A stretch of 64,000 bases of DNA, from NCBI GenBank assembly GCA_021521415.1, contig JAIQDT010010036.1, positions 1 to 64,000 of the forward strand, in the 5' to 3' direction. A program made the translations under genes and the position numbers. The stretch is from Bidens hawaiensis. Taxonomy: Eukaryota > Streptophyta > Magnoliopsida > Asterales > Asteraceae. Position 1 is the first letter of the stretch, and every line of letters starts with the position of its first letter. Under the pieces are notes generated by a model. The model was not told the DNA's origin. It searched no databases and was given only the letters and a program-made list of their open reading frames with translations. Of this stretch, positions 32,125-43,886 are shown one piece after another.

Positions 32125-33071
32125 ATTATCTTTTGATGAGAAATGTTTCACCATCTTAAAATACTAATTCAAAGTTGGTGATTGTAAATTATATTGGCAG
32201 TCGTTCATGATCGATTCATGTTCCTGAAAGATATAAATACTTTGATACATTATCGAAACATGGATCCTTATACTGTACTTAGAAATGATGAGATATAAGT
32301 TATGATGTATTTCTCTAAGTCTTGGTAATCCGAAAATGGCTTTGCTTAGGATATCATGCTAGTTAAAGAAATCATATGTTAACGGAATGTGTAATTATAA
32401 CCTACATAAATCAACCAAGGGGAGGTTGTGTGAGTTAACTACAACCACTCGAAGTTGTTAGGATTGGTATTTGAGAAATTGAAGTCAATTCTAATCATTC
32501 TACTTTACCAACTGCTTGTCTACTTAAATTGACATTCGCCGAGTAGCATGCTATTAAGCATAGGATGGACTTAAAAATATGCATGTTATTATTCATTATG
32601 TCATAGAATGTGTTCACTCAAAAATGAGGATCATAATTCTATCATATATTATTAGGACAAGTCTATCACATGTTTAATTATTAATCATCAAGGAACAATG
32701 GAGTGGATTCGAGATATTAGATGGTAACCTTCGCATAATTGAACAACTCGTTTAGAATATCTTGTCTTGGTCACCTATATATTATATATTAGTATTTACA
32801 TTTTATAAAATGTTCAAAAATTAACCCCAAAATGATTAAAACCTCCGATTAAAGTAAAACAACGATTTATCATTAGAAACATTTGTGTCCACGGATCGAT
32901 ACTTGGTTCTTACCAATACTATTCTACATATACGATAGGCAGACTTGCCTAATTTGTGTGTGTTTAGTCTTTGTAGAAATCACTTTTATAAATTTAAAAC
33001 ACGATCTTGTGCAAAAGCAAATCATTCCATCCTTCTATATTTTATACCACACACACTCACACACGCATCAG
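32125..33071. other. AT-rich non-coding stretch
   Basis: No gene, motif or repeat pair recognised. It ends abruptly where homology to the Tat element begins at about 33072, after a (CA)n-like run (33050-33066). The breakpoint of the 3' truncation of that element is here. Confidence 0.5.
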
Positions 33072-33076
33072 TATCC

Positions 33077-36009
33077 TGGAGAATAATGCTCTTCCTCCTG
33101 TGTGGTTGCCGCAATCTCCTTCGTGAAAGTCTTTAAGTACTTCTTGAATTTCAGGATCCTCGATGCACCTCAAGTATGGACCTACAAGAGATTTCCTGTA
33201 TAGCATATCATCTAATAAAATATATTGTGATACCTTGAGTTTGAAGGATTTCGGATTCTCCGTATCTGGGATTTCTCCAGTTTGAATGTACTTTTTGATT
33301 GGAAGGATCCAGGATCCTTGATTGCCTGAGGATAATGGATCCCAAAGTACAATCTGCTTATCACTTGTTATTTCCCCAACTTCTTGCTCTCCTATTGCAG
33401 GCGAGAGTATGTGGATAATTGGGATCTTCGTATCTTCTGGAATTTTCAAGGATGAAGCTAAATTTGCTAAGGCGTCTGCCCCGGCATTTTCTTCTCTTGG
33501 TACCTATACTATACTAAACACTTCGAAAGATTTTGCTAATTTCTTCACAATTTCTAAATATTTGATCATATTTTCACCTTTTACGGTATACGAACCGTTA
33601 AAGTGGTTAGTAATGAGTAAAGAATCCATATAAACTTGAAGATACCTGATCCTCATACTTTTGGCTAAAAGTAAACCTGCTATGAGTGCTTCGTAATCTG
33701 CCTCATTGTTGGTAGCTTGGAATGCACATGCAATGGACTGGGGTATTATGTCCCCTGTGGCGATTTCAGTAGTATGCCCAATCTCGTTCCTCTTACGTTG
33801 GATGCTCCAACTGTGAAGAGGATCCAAGGATCCTTGGTTACATCTAGTTGCTGAACCTCTAGGTCGGCTTCTTTCTGCATGTCACTGCTAAAATTAGCCA
33901 CAAAGTCTACAAATGCCTGCGATTTGATAGATGTTCTAGGCTCATACTGAATGTCATTTGCACTCAGCTTCACAGCCCACTTAGTCATTCTACCTGACAA
34001 TTCTGGCTTTCAAAGAACATTCTTAACAGGATAATTAGTTTTCAAAATAATATTATGGGTCTCAAAATATTGTCTTAATTTAGTAGAAGCCATAATTAAA
34101 GCAAGAATTAATTTTTCAATGTGAGAGTACCTGGCTTCTGCATCTAACAGACTCTTACTTACATAATATACAGGGTGTTGTTCACCTTCATGATCCTTGA
34201 CAAGAACAGCACTCACTGCATTTCCCGAGACAGCTAAATACAGATATAAGGATTCTCCATCCACAGGCTTCATTAGAGCTGGAGCCGAGGATAAGTAATC
34301 CTTCAAGGCTTTAAGTGCAGCCCATGCTTTTCCGTCTACTCAAACTTCTTATTCTTCCTAAGGATATCATAGAAGTCCTTACACTTTTCGGAGGATCTTG
34401 AGATGAACCTGTTGAGAGGGGCTATTGTTCCTGTGAGCCTTTGGACATCTTTTGCATTTGCAGGAGACTTTAAATTGAGGATGGCTTCAATCTGCTCGGG
34501 GCTTGCTTCAATTCCTCTTTTAGTCACCATATATCCCAAAAATTTTCCAGCCTTAACACCAAAGTGGCATTTTGTCGGATTCAATTTCATGTTATATTGG
34601 TCGAGGATATTGAATGCTTCTTCAAGATCTATGAGGTGATCCTCGGCTCTCTTTGACTTCACCACCATATCATCTATGTAGACCTCCATAGTCTTACTTA
34701 ACTGATTCTTGTACATCATGTTGACTAGCCTTTGGTATGTTGCCCCTGCATTTCTTAGTCCAAACGGCATAGCAGTATAACAGTATATGCCAGTAGGAGT
34801 CATGAATGCTGTATCCTCTTGATCAGCTGGTTCCATCTGGATTTGTTGGAATCCAGAGGAAGCATCCATAAAGGTAAGCATTTCATGTCCTGCCGTTGCA
34901 TCCACCATGGAGTCTATATGTGGTAACGGGAAAGGATCCTTGGGACATGCCTTGTTTAAATCTGTAAAATCAAAGCATACCATCCACTTTCCATTCTTTT
35001 TTGAAACTACAACCACATTAGCCAACCATCGAGGATACTGAACCTCTCTAATCATACCGGTCTTAAGAAGTTTTTCAACCTCTTCTTGTATTATCTTATT
35101 CCTCTCAGGAGCGAATTTTCTTTGCTTCTGATGGACGGGTTTGACAGATAAATCAAGGCCTAGTTTGTGAGTGATTACCTCTTTTGAAATACCTGTCATG
35201 TCTGAGTGCTTGAAGGCGAAGGTAGATTTTCTTTGTCCCAAGAAGGATACTAAATCCTCCTCGATTTTGCTGGGGATACTGGATCCTAGGAACACCTTTA
35301 TCTCTGGATCCTCAGGGTCCAATGATACTTCTTTAAGGTCTTTCTCCCGAGCTTCCAGCACGTCCCTAGGTTGCTGCTGTAGTTGCTATGCTATAGTTTG
35401 TTTGGCTATTGGCTTCATTGATGAAGAATAATAGTTCTTGGCCTCCGCTTGGTCACCAACTATCTTCAAAACTCCCCAAGGGGTAGGCAGTTTGATGCAT
35501 TGGTGATACGTTGAGGCTACCGTCTTCATTCCATGCAGCCAGGGCCTACCTAAAATAACATTGCAACAAGAAAGGTTATCAATAACACAAAATTTCTTAT
35601 ATGAATTTAACCCTTCGATATAAATTGGGAGGTTGATGTCCCCCAATGTTTTCTTGGTTTCCCCACTGAAACCGACTTGCACTGATGTTCTAGGAATGAT
35701 CTCTGAGTCCGGTATGTTCATCTTTTTTAGGACATCATGCTGGATAATGTTGACTGAGCTCCCTCCGTCTACTAGGATCTTGCGTACATAATGGTTAGCG
35801 ATAAATAAAATAATGATCAAACCGTCATGATGAGGATCCTGGATGTTTAGTTTGTCTTCCTCGTCGAAGAAGATCCTTTTGTTTGTTGTTAAGGTAGTGG
35901 ATACTATCGGTTGGTCTCCGTTATCCATCTTGACTTCTTTGGCAAGTCTTTTTGCTGCAGAGAAGGAAGTTCCACAAATGTCTGAACCTCCAGAGATGAA
36001 ATTTACCAT
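33077..36009 (-). pseudogene. Tat pol fragment: protease, RT, RNase H, start of integrase
   Basis: Protease (35386-36009) has ILVDGGSSVNII, the catalytic Asp motif in the form used by Tat elements. Reverse transcriptase (34336-35361) has TFMDASSGFQQ and VYIDDMVV, so both catalytic Asp sites remain. The RT C-terminus and connection follow in a shifted frame (34010-34306). RNase H follows in frames 33746-34000 and 33504-33827, where the first catalytic Asp is lost (LFTVGASN; the complete copy has LFTDGASN). A linker and the start of the integrase zinc region (GNHTGGRALF, 33077-33449) close it. Frame changes near 34320, 33750 and 33500 and the truncation make it non-functional. Confidence 0.85.
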
Positions 36010-38185
36010 TCGGACATCCAGCTCATCCTTCTGAGATCCTGGATCTTTGAGTCGAAGAAGACTCTCCGATCAGTCACTCGAGTAATGGGGATAAGCGGTC
36101 TTCTTTCATTGTCAAACTCGAATTCTTTTGTGGGCTTTTCTTCTATGGCACACGAATCTTGAAACATTTCGTAGTCTCTGGAGACAAAGTTGATCACATG
36201 AGCGTCTGGTGGTGGTGGCGTTGATTTTTGTGGAAGATCTTCAGGATCCTGGATCCTGGATTTTTTCCTTCCCAAGAGTTCTTTAAAGTGACCCTTGCTC
36301 AGGAGGTATCCAATTTCCCTCCTCAAGCCGATGCATTCGTCTGTTGTGTGGCCAAAGTCTTCGTGAAAGGCACACCACTTAGACTTGTCTTTGAAGGCAG
36401 TCGTCTTTTCGTTTTTTCGGGGCCACCTTGCTTTCTCTCCTAGATCCTTCATGGCACAAATCAAGCCATGGGTATCTACGGAGAAACAATACTCGGAGAT
36501 GCAGGGATAGTCTTCATCATCCTCTCCTTCTTCAACTGCTCGTACATTCTGGTTGTTGAACTTGTTATACGGCTTTGAGTTGTTGTTCCTGTATGAGGAT
36601 CCTTTATTCTTGTCAGAGGATTCTTGTTTCGTCTGATTCCCCAGACGATCCTAGATCCTCTTGTCATCCTCCAACCGTATGAATCTGAGCGCCATGTTCC
36701 TTACTTCATCTAGAGACCTGCAAGGAGTCATCACAAGATCATCATAAAAGAGGGAGCTCCTCTTAACTCCCATGTTGAAGGCCTCAACAGCAGTAGCCAT
36801 GTCAAGATTAGGGATTTCTAGAGCTTCCCTACCGAACCTTATAACAAAATCCCTAAGGGATTGACACTAAATTGGATAACTCGGTATAAATCACTAGTTA
36901 ACTTCTCGAATTTCCTACTACAGGAAAATTGGCTGTTGAACAAGTTAACTAAATGTGAAAAAGAAGTAACAGAAAAGGGAGGAAGACTTAGCAGCCATTT
37001 TAATGCAGATCCTATGAGTGTGGATCCGAATCCTTTGCATAAGCAAGCTTCTTTGAGTCTCTCAGGGATGGGGTTGATTTCCATCCTTTCCCTATATTGT
37101 GCAACATACTCCTCAGGATCCGTGGTCCCATCATAAGTCTTCATGTTGGGGGTTTGGAACCGCTTCGGAATCTCAGCATCACAGATAGGTGGAGTAAATC
37201 TTGATAACTTGTGGCTTCCCTCAGGTATCTTGGGGATTGGTCGTATCACCCCGGGAACACTGGATATCATATCCTTAAGATTCTGTAGTTCTTTGGCCAT
37301 GGCCTGGTTGATACATGTATCCTACATAGGACCACAGTTAGTATCTAAGGATATAGGGTCATATAAGTTACCTCTTTGTTGGGTGAAGCTCGGCATCCCG
37401 GATGAGTAGTTGGGATAAGAAGAATCTGCGATAGGAGTTGGTCTTCCAGAGGCTATGGTCTGCATGGGGATTATATCTCCTTCATGGACTTCGAAGGATC
37501 GTTGATGTTGGACTCCTGAGGATCCTTGATTCTGATAGAAGGATCCTTGAGGTTGGGAATTATAGGATCCTTGGTGATACAGTCCAAAGGATCCAGGTTG
37601 AAGGATGGATGATCCTAGTGGGAAAGTTGAGAATCCTTGAGCTAGTTGACCCATGGATCTCGGTTAAAGGATAGATGATCCTTGCTGGAAGTATGAGGAT
37701 CCTTGAGTGCGCTGACCCATGGACCCTTGTTGAAGGATAGATGATCCTGGCTGAAACAGTGAGGATCCTTGAGTCTGTTGACCCATGGATCCTTGTTGAA
37801 GTATAGATGATCCTTGGGTAAACTAAGCCATGGATCCTGGACTGGTGAAATCCAGCATTCTGGGTATCAGGGGGGTGAGATCCTCTGTTGGCCTCTTGGT
37901 TTTCTTGAGATCTTCTATCTCATGAAGGATCTGGTTGGTCTTGGTCTGTTGCTCCATATATGCTTTAACCTGCGAAAACATAGATGAAACATCACTGTTA
38001 GTATTAACCACCGGCGCAGCAGTAGCGGTCTTCGAGCTCTGGAAGACTGGTAGTTGCGTCTTGCTTCCAGCAGCAGCAGGCCGTTGAGTTCTCGTAATTG
38101 GCGAAGGCAATGGTGGCAAGGTCCTTGATGAGAGAGGAACCGTAGCCGGCATAGTTGATGAAGCATAGGTTGATTGAGAGGACAT
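36003..38185 (-). pseudogene. Tat gag, broken
   Basis: It starts MSSQSTYASS at 38185 after the primer site. The first third is a low-complexity Gln/Gly/Ser region with repeated QGSS/QGSM units. The capsid-like middle follows (IPKRFQTPNMKTYDGTTDPEEYVAQY, 36839-37300), and the end carries the zinc-knuckle-like CAFHEDFGHTTDEC. In-frame stops occur at about 37823, 37664 and 37322, and frame changes around 36840 and 36470. The last part (36003-36464) reads straight into the protease region in the ancestral arrangement. Confidence 0.85.
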
Positions 38186-38271
38186 TGGAAGTGATACGGG
38201 TATGAAAAAATCAAAAACTGATAGGAGTAATATGGATTATAGCACCAATTGCCCCACGGTGGGCGCCAAAT

Positions 38272-39132
38272 TGTTTTGGATAAAAATCGACTAAGGATAA
38301 TGTATCCAAATCTGTCAAGTGAGGTATAGTGCTAATACGATATTAATGATTGTAAACCTGAGATCTTGATGAACACAAGGATTTGATCACGAGGGAAAAA
38401 ACCCTTAATTACGATAATCTTTACTTCGGTCAAAAACTAACAAGGTAATCTTTGGTCGAATTGATTCGGTCAAGGATTAACAAGTTAATATTTGGTCGGA
38501 TGGTACGTTATTATAGTAATCTCCGGCACAAAAAGCCCCCGGATGGTGAAAACTATCACCGTCAAGTTTATTAATAGTAAAAGGTGATTACAAGTGTTTT
38601 GGAGTTTATGATCGACGTTACAATGCAAGCTAGTGAATAGAGAGAATATTTGGTTCTGCTCTAGTGTGTGTGATAGTACATGTGTGTTTCTAGTCGTTCA
38701 TAATTCGATAATATATAAAAATACAAATAACAAGAACTCCTACTAATCCGCAAGTCTTCCACTAGCCACTCCCATGACTTTGACCACGTGCCACAGAAGT
38801 CCAATAGAGAGATAAGCGGAAGAATAATTCTAAGAGCCGTTGTTGGTATTTATACATCAATCTTCACACGAGATCATCCATTACTAGATACGTTTAACAA
38901 GGATCCTGGATCCATATTCCAACTAGAGAATACTCCATGAGGATAATTGATGCATGCACGTCTTAAAGTCGTCATACCTGTCTAACACATCACCATATTA
39001 AATGCAATCATTAGTAAACAAATAACACCGAGGATCATTGATCCTTTATAACCTGTTATATATCTCAAGGATAATCTATCCATAAGATAGTTAAGGATTA
39101 AGGATCCTCATCATAAAAATCATGCCCTAACA
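38272..39132 (-). mobile_element. 5' LTR of truncated Tat copy
   Basis: 861 bp, in minus sense TGTTAGGGCATG to CCAAAACA. It matches the 903-bp LTRs of the complete copy at lower identity and with deletions. The primer site (minus, ATTTGGCGCCCACCGTGGGG, 38271-38252) follows immediately. Confidence 0.9.
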
Positions 39133-40698
39133 GTTTATGAATGGTTTTCCATGAAACTTAACCCTAGAGTAGATCGGGCCTACATATTTCCTAAAAATGT
39201 AAACTTGATGATTAAAGTGGACTTAATGAACTCATGGTTAGATACGGTTCATAAAGGAAACCCTAGATCTAGCTTAGAGAATGTTTTATGATTAAAGGCT
39301 CAAGCTTTACGACTAAAACGAGTTAACTCTTAAAGCCATGATGATAATGGGTGCAAAACGGTTAAGAATGGTGGAGATAAGTGGTTAAATTATAGTATGG
39401 ACTGTTGAAAGATAGAAAAATAAGCTGAAAACATCTGACCTGAGGGTTCTCAGTCAAAACTTAGGATTCTCGGTCACACCTGATGGTTTTCGGTCAACAT
39501 GGGATTTCGATCAACGAGAGTCTTCAGTCAAACCTGAGTTCTCGGTCAAACCATGGGTTCTCGATCAACATGGGAGTTCTCTGCTTGGAGTTCTCGGCCA
39601 TCCCATTTTTTGTTGGGTTTGGGCGTGAACCCAGCTGGGCCCAGGTGCTAAGCCCATATCCTCAGTCAAAACAAACTAGCCCATTATCTTAAGTTAAATA
39701 ACAAGCCCAACTTAGAAAATACGTCGGCTAACTAAAATACCAACTTTATCAATTATGCAGTTAATTAACAAACACACATATATATATATATATATATAAC
39801 AGTTAGCCGCGCACAATTAAGGAAGGGGATAACGATTAACGGCGAACGCAACAGGATCCAGGTGAGTTTCTAGCCCCACTACCTAGTTATATTTTTGGGG
39901 TTGTGTACATACTTGATGTGAATTGTTAATACACCTGCCTTAAGTGGTAAGTGTATGTCTTATATGATTATGTATGAATGAATGCTTGACGATGCATGAA
40001 CGATCTTCGGATATTGCATGTACCATCAAGGGATAGTTTAAAGATATGATTGTTATGTATATATGAACTATAAATGATGTATGTACGTATGGAAGTTATA
40101 ATTACTAATGTATAGAAAGTTATGGAAGGTATGGTTAGAAAGGGAACGGACCCTAATAATATCCACGAATGTAGGGAATGGACCCTAATAATATCCGCGA
40201 ATTTAGGGAACAGACCCTAATAATATCTACGAATGTTTTAGGACGAGGTATATGTATATGTGTATGTATGAAAGGTAGGAAGGATGGTATGATAGTATGA
40301 ACGTATGACGGAAGGTAAAGAACTATGTATGTATATGTACCTTCGGGTGTGTATATATGAATGTGTATGGACGTATTGTATGTTACCTGATTAACTAGAA
40401 CTCACTCAGCGTAGCTGACTTTTAGTATGCACGCAGGTGAGTAGGATGAAGCAGCTCGCTTGAGGGGAACACGTGGCATTGAATAAGAGGCTGGCATCGG
40501 AAGGCTTAAGACGTCTATGTTTAAATGTTTGTTTAATTTGAAAGACCATATGTTTGTTTAAGACATCCTATGAATTGATATGTAATGTTTTATGAATGTT
40601 TTATATTCCGTGAAAGTTTTATCAACTCTGATATAATGAACTGCATATATGAGTAAATCCAACGTTCAAATGTGAGGCACCGGTGAAGGGGCCTTACA
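39133..40698 (+). mobile_element. Plus-strand LTR remnant
   Basis: It ends GGGGCCTTACA at 40698, two bases before a plus-strand primer site at 40701-40713 (TTGGTATCAGAGC), so this is the 3' portion of a 5' LTR. The start was lost or displaced by the Tat copy ending at 39132. Inside are degenerate TTCTCGGTCAAAC repeats (39440-39600), an (AT)n run (39778-39798) and a perfect-length 32-bp triplicate (40141-40236). No coding sequence. Confidence 0.6.
40141..40236. repeat. Three-copy 32-bp tandem repeat
   Basis: Units at 40141, 40173 and 40205, each agggaacggaccctaataat-like followed by atccacgaatgt-like, with three or four differences among them. Confidence 0.95.
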
Positions 40699-40700
40699 AG

Positions 40701-40713
40701 TTGGTATCAGAGC
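40701..40713 (+). other. Primer-binding site, plus-strand element
   Basis: TTGGTATCAGAGC, initiator-Met type. The internal region of this element continues to 41075, where the complete Tat element interrupts it, and resumes at 52394. Confidence 0.85.
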
Positions 40714-41075
40714 AAATTTCGAGAGATTTAAGCATCCTACATGCTTAGACATGAACAGAGAATGGGATTAAGTAAGAAGATACCAGTCCAAGAATGTCAT
40801 GTGTCACTCAGCTCAGTAAAGGTAAGGTGTATGATTGAATAATGAATGTTAACAGCTAAAGAAAGGATATGTGAATGTAGGGATAGGATTTCTTGATCTT
40901 TGATTGATTGACTGTTTGAGATTAGAACCAGCACAAATAGACTCATAAGAGGAAGTGTATAGGACACGGATAGTAACGTGATCAGCTAATCACAACTGGC
41001 CACTGTCATTACCTGTTAGCCTTACTATCCTTGTACTAAATAGTTCCTGGCCGGGTCTAAAAACAATACAATGCA
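40714..41075 (+). other. Leader of the plus-strand element
   Basis: About 360 bp of non-coding sequence between the primer site and the Tat insertion. No gag start is recognisable before the interruption. Confidence 0.45.
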
Positions 41076-41080
41076 TACAT
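41076..41080. repeat. Target site duplication of complete Tat element
   Basis: tacat, repeated exactly at 52389-52393. Confidence 0.93.
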
Positions 41081-41983
41081 TGTTTTGGACAAAAATCTGC
41101 TAAGGATAATGTATCCAAATCTGTTATGTGAGGTTTAGTGCTAAAACGACAATATTGAATGTGTAATCGAAATCTTGGTAAACACAATGATTTGATCACG
41201 AGGGAAAAAGCCCTTGAATACAAAAATCTTACTTCGGTCAAAACTTAACAAGGTAATCTTTGATCGATTGACTTCGGTCAAGGATTCACGAGGTAATATT
41301 TGGTCGAATCACTTCGGTCAAGGATCAACGAGGTAACCTTTGGTTGGATAGTACGTGATTATAGTAATCTCCGGCACAAAAAACCCCCGAACGGTTAAAA
41401 CTATCACCGTCGATTATATTGATAATAAAAGGTGGTTACAAGTGTTGTGGAGTTGATGATCGAGATTACAAAGTAAACTAGTGATTAGAGAGAGTTTATT
41501 GCTTCTACTCTAGTGTGTGTGGTGATACATGTGTTTTTTCTACTCGATCATGACTCAATTAAATAAGAAAATACCAATAACAATATTTCCTAACAATCTG
41601 GAAGTCTTCCACTAGCCTCTCCCATGACTTTGACCACGTGCCAATAGCCGTTCAGTAGCGAGATAAGCGGAAGAACGAGCCTTGGAGCCATTGTAGATAT
41701 TTAAACATCAATCTTCACATGGATTTGTCCATTAACAGCTATCTTGAATAAGGATCCTGGATTCATACTCCAGCCAGGGAACGGCCCATGAGGATAGTCG
41801 ATGCCAGCATGTCTTAGGTTTGTCATACCTGTCTAACATATTACCACACTAAACGCAATCATTGGTAAACAAATAATACCGAGGATCGTCGATCCTTTAT
41901 ACCCTGATACACATTTCAGTAATAATCTATCCGTAAAATAGTTAAGGAAAAAGTATCCTCAGCATAAAATTCATGCCCTAACA
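41081..41983 (-). mobile_element. 3' LTR of complete Tat element
   Basis: In minus sense it runs TGTTAGGGCATG to CCAAAACA. The polypurine tract ATTTTGGGGGCAAT (minus, 41997-41984) lies directly upstream. It has the same length as the 5' LTR, with scattered substitutions. Confidence 0.93.
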
Positions 41984-42107
41984 ATTGCCCCCAAAATGGC
42001 GGGTGACAGTGTTGTCATTTTGAATTTCAAAATTGCTGCGAAAACTGATAGATGGGACGGTTCAGCCAGAATATTTACCATTTAGCCCCCAAGGTTAATT
42101 ATAACCG

Positions 42108-42125
42108 TCTATATATGCAGCCTAT
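42108..42125 (+). promoter_or_regulatory. Candidate TATA box of antisense gene
   Basis: CTATATATG at about 42110-42118, some 85-90 bp before the ATG at 42202 and about 125 bp inside the 3' LTR boundary. That spacing would give a 5' leader of about 55 nt. Confidence 0.5.
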
Positions 42126-42201
42126 ATCTTCGATTATAAACATACCTTACGCTGACGCATCAGGTATCCTTCTTATCTTTTTTCTTTTATTTTCTTATAC
42201 A

Positions 42202-43797
42202 ATGTCCAGCGCTTCGTCTTCTTCTTCTCCGTCTTCTTCTAAACCCTCCGAACAAATTTTTGATAACTGTGAGTTGTCGGAAATGGAACCTCAGTGCCTT
42301 ATTGCTAATCCGTCCGCCGAGATTTGCAAACTCACGGACCCCGAGGTTGACGAATTTCGCTCGTTATTCCCTCCAAAAACCCTATTTCGTCCTTATGAGT
42401 CTAGCATCCGCTGCGGCATATACTCCAAGATCTGGGTTTGTTTTCCGGCGACTCCGTTCTTGATAGGGTACCAGCATCCTTTTCCTTCTTTCACTCAAAC
42501 TTTCTTCGACTCCACCGGCATATCCTATATTCAGGCTATGCCTATGGTTTGGAGAGTTCTCAGCACCATCGAAGAGGAGAAAATCGATTTCGGTCTTCCC
42601 AAGTTATCATACTTATACACCCTCACTACCCACGGTCCTGCTCGTTTTATCTTCAAGTCCAAGCCCCGACAGCCCCATCCGCTCTTAAAGTCACTCTAAA
42701 TGATTCCGTGTGGAGGAATCAGTTTTTCTTTGTAAAACGCGATTCGATACCAGGGGGACTGATCTTCCTTCAACGTGGGTTACGAAGGGTAGGATCCTGG
42801 ATCCTTAAGAAATAGCAGGATCCTTTATGCTTTCAATTTTAATCCTTATTCCTTCTTGTTGTCTGCAGTTGAAAACTTCGCTTCATTGGGTAAACTAACT
42901 GGAACAGAAGAGAAAGCAAAACGGTTCCTAGCACTGGATACCGAAGTCAGGACTTTTCAAGCTCGTTTTACTGAAGCTTTTTGTGAGATCTCTTCAGGTT
43001 CCAACATGTCAAGGAAGTTAATAATTTTAAGATAAATAAAATAAAATAGAATACTTATCTGTCGATTTTTCTTCCACATGTGCCAAGAAATCAGGAAAGT
43101 CTGCTCTCAAGTTCTCTCTATATGACATCGACTGTATAGCCACTTCTCCTACTGTTAAAAAGGAGGCCTTAAAGGTAGCCACTAGTTCCGAGCCTAAAAC
43201 CGCAACAACGAGGACCAAATCTGCTGCGTCCAAGAGAAAAAGGTCTTCCGAGCCCGAAACTCATTACCACATTGTCAACTCTGTAAGTATACTATATTCT
43301 GTCACTTTGTATTTTAGGATCCAATATTGTTCCAATCCTTATATGAAATTTATTGTTAGGCTGTGACTGCTATGAGGGATCACTATGAAAAGATTATCCA
43401 TCAGATGAGCGAGAAAGTGTCCGGGTTAGGAAAAGTTGTGGTGTCTAAGGACAAGGCTATGCTCCATCTCTCCCAAGAGAAGAAACAGTTGGAGAATCAG
43501 CTATCCTCATCAGAGACTGAGCATCAGGAAGCATTGAAGCATTCAACGGAGGAAGCCAAGGTGTGGGCTGCAAGGTCAGTATTTCAGGCGCGGATCAAGA
43601 TGGCAAAGGAGGCCGGTGATCCTGCTTTCGACAAAGCGACCTGGGAAGTGGAGAAGTGGACCAATGCTTTGAATGATCTTGGTGGCGAGGATAAAAAGGA
43701 TATGGCTGAGAATACCGAGGCTGGGCCTAGTGGTGTCAAGGAGATAGACGAAGCTGGTAAAGGAGAAGGTGATGCTGCGGTTGAAGATGCAGCTTAA
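42202..43797 (+). CDS. Antisense extra ORF of Tat element (Transposase_28-like), multi-exon, with a frameshift
   Basis: This gene lies on the strand opposite to gag-pol. Exon 1, 42202-42788, starts with a Ser run, then CKLTDPEVDEF and a globular part (FLIGYQHPFPSFTQTFF, QFFFVKRDSI). The wording matches the Pfam family Transposase_28 ('putative gypsy type transposon'), known from antisense ORFs of Tat elements. Intron 42789-42868 has GT-AG ends. Exon 2 starts at 42869 (EEKAKRFLALDTEVRTFQ). A middle exon ends at 43282 with a gtaagt donor and has a basic KRKR stretch, possibly a nuclear signal. The last exon, 43360-43797, is a coiled coil (MSEKVSGLGKV...KKQLENQL) with an acidic tail and TAA. The exon 2 to 3 junction (about 43010-43057) could not be fixed, and exon 1 has a frame change near 42665-42690. 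AATAAA lies at 43881-43886. The function of this family is unknown. An upstream in-frame ATG at 42052 is less likely, because the TATA box lies after it. Confidence 0.75.
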
Positions 43798-43880
43798 GTG
43801 GGCAATGAAGGATATCAAAGACAAGGCCCGAGCCCATTTTTTTATTTTGTGTTGGTGTTTTTGTGAACAATTTGGTCTGT

Positions 43881-43886
43881 AATAAA
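43881..43886 (+). terminator. Poly(A) signal of antisense gene
   Basis: AATAAA 84 nt after the stop, following a T-rich and GTTTTT-rich stretch. Confidence 0.5.

Larger units (their letters stand above)
33072..39132 (-). mobile_element. Tat-lineage Ty3/gypsy element, 3'-truncated copy
   Basis: 5' LTR 38272-39132, then gag, protease, reverse transcriptase and RNase H. It is cut off inside the integrase zinc-binding region at 33072. It runs parallel to the complete copy at 41081-52388 and shares its primer site, gag repeats and pol order. The integrase core, the antisense gene and the 3' LTR are missing. The sequence is more decayed than the complete copy, with gag and pol spread over all three frames. 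Confidence 0.88.
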
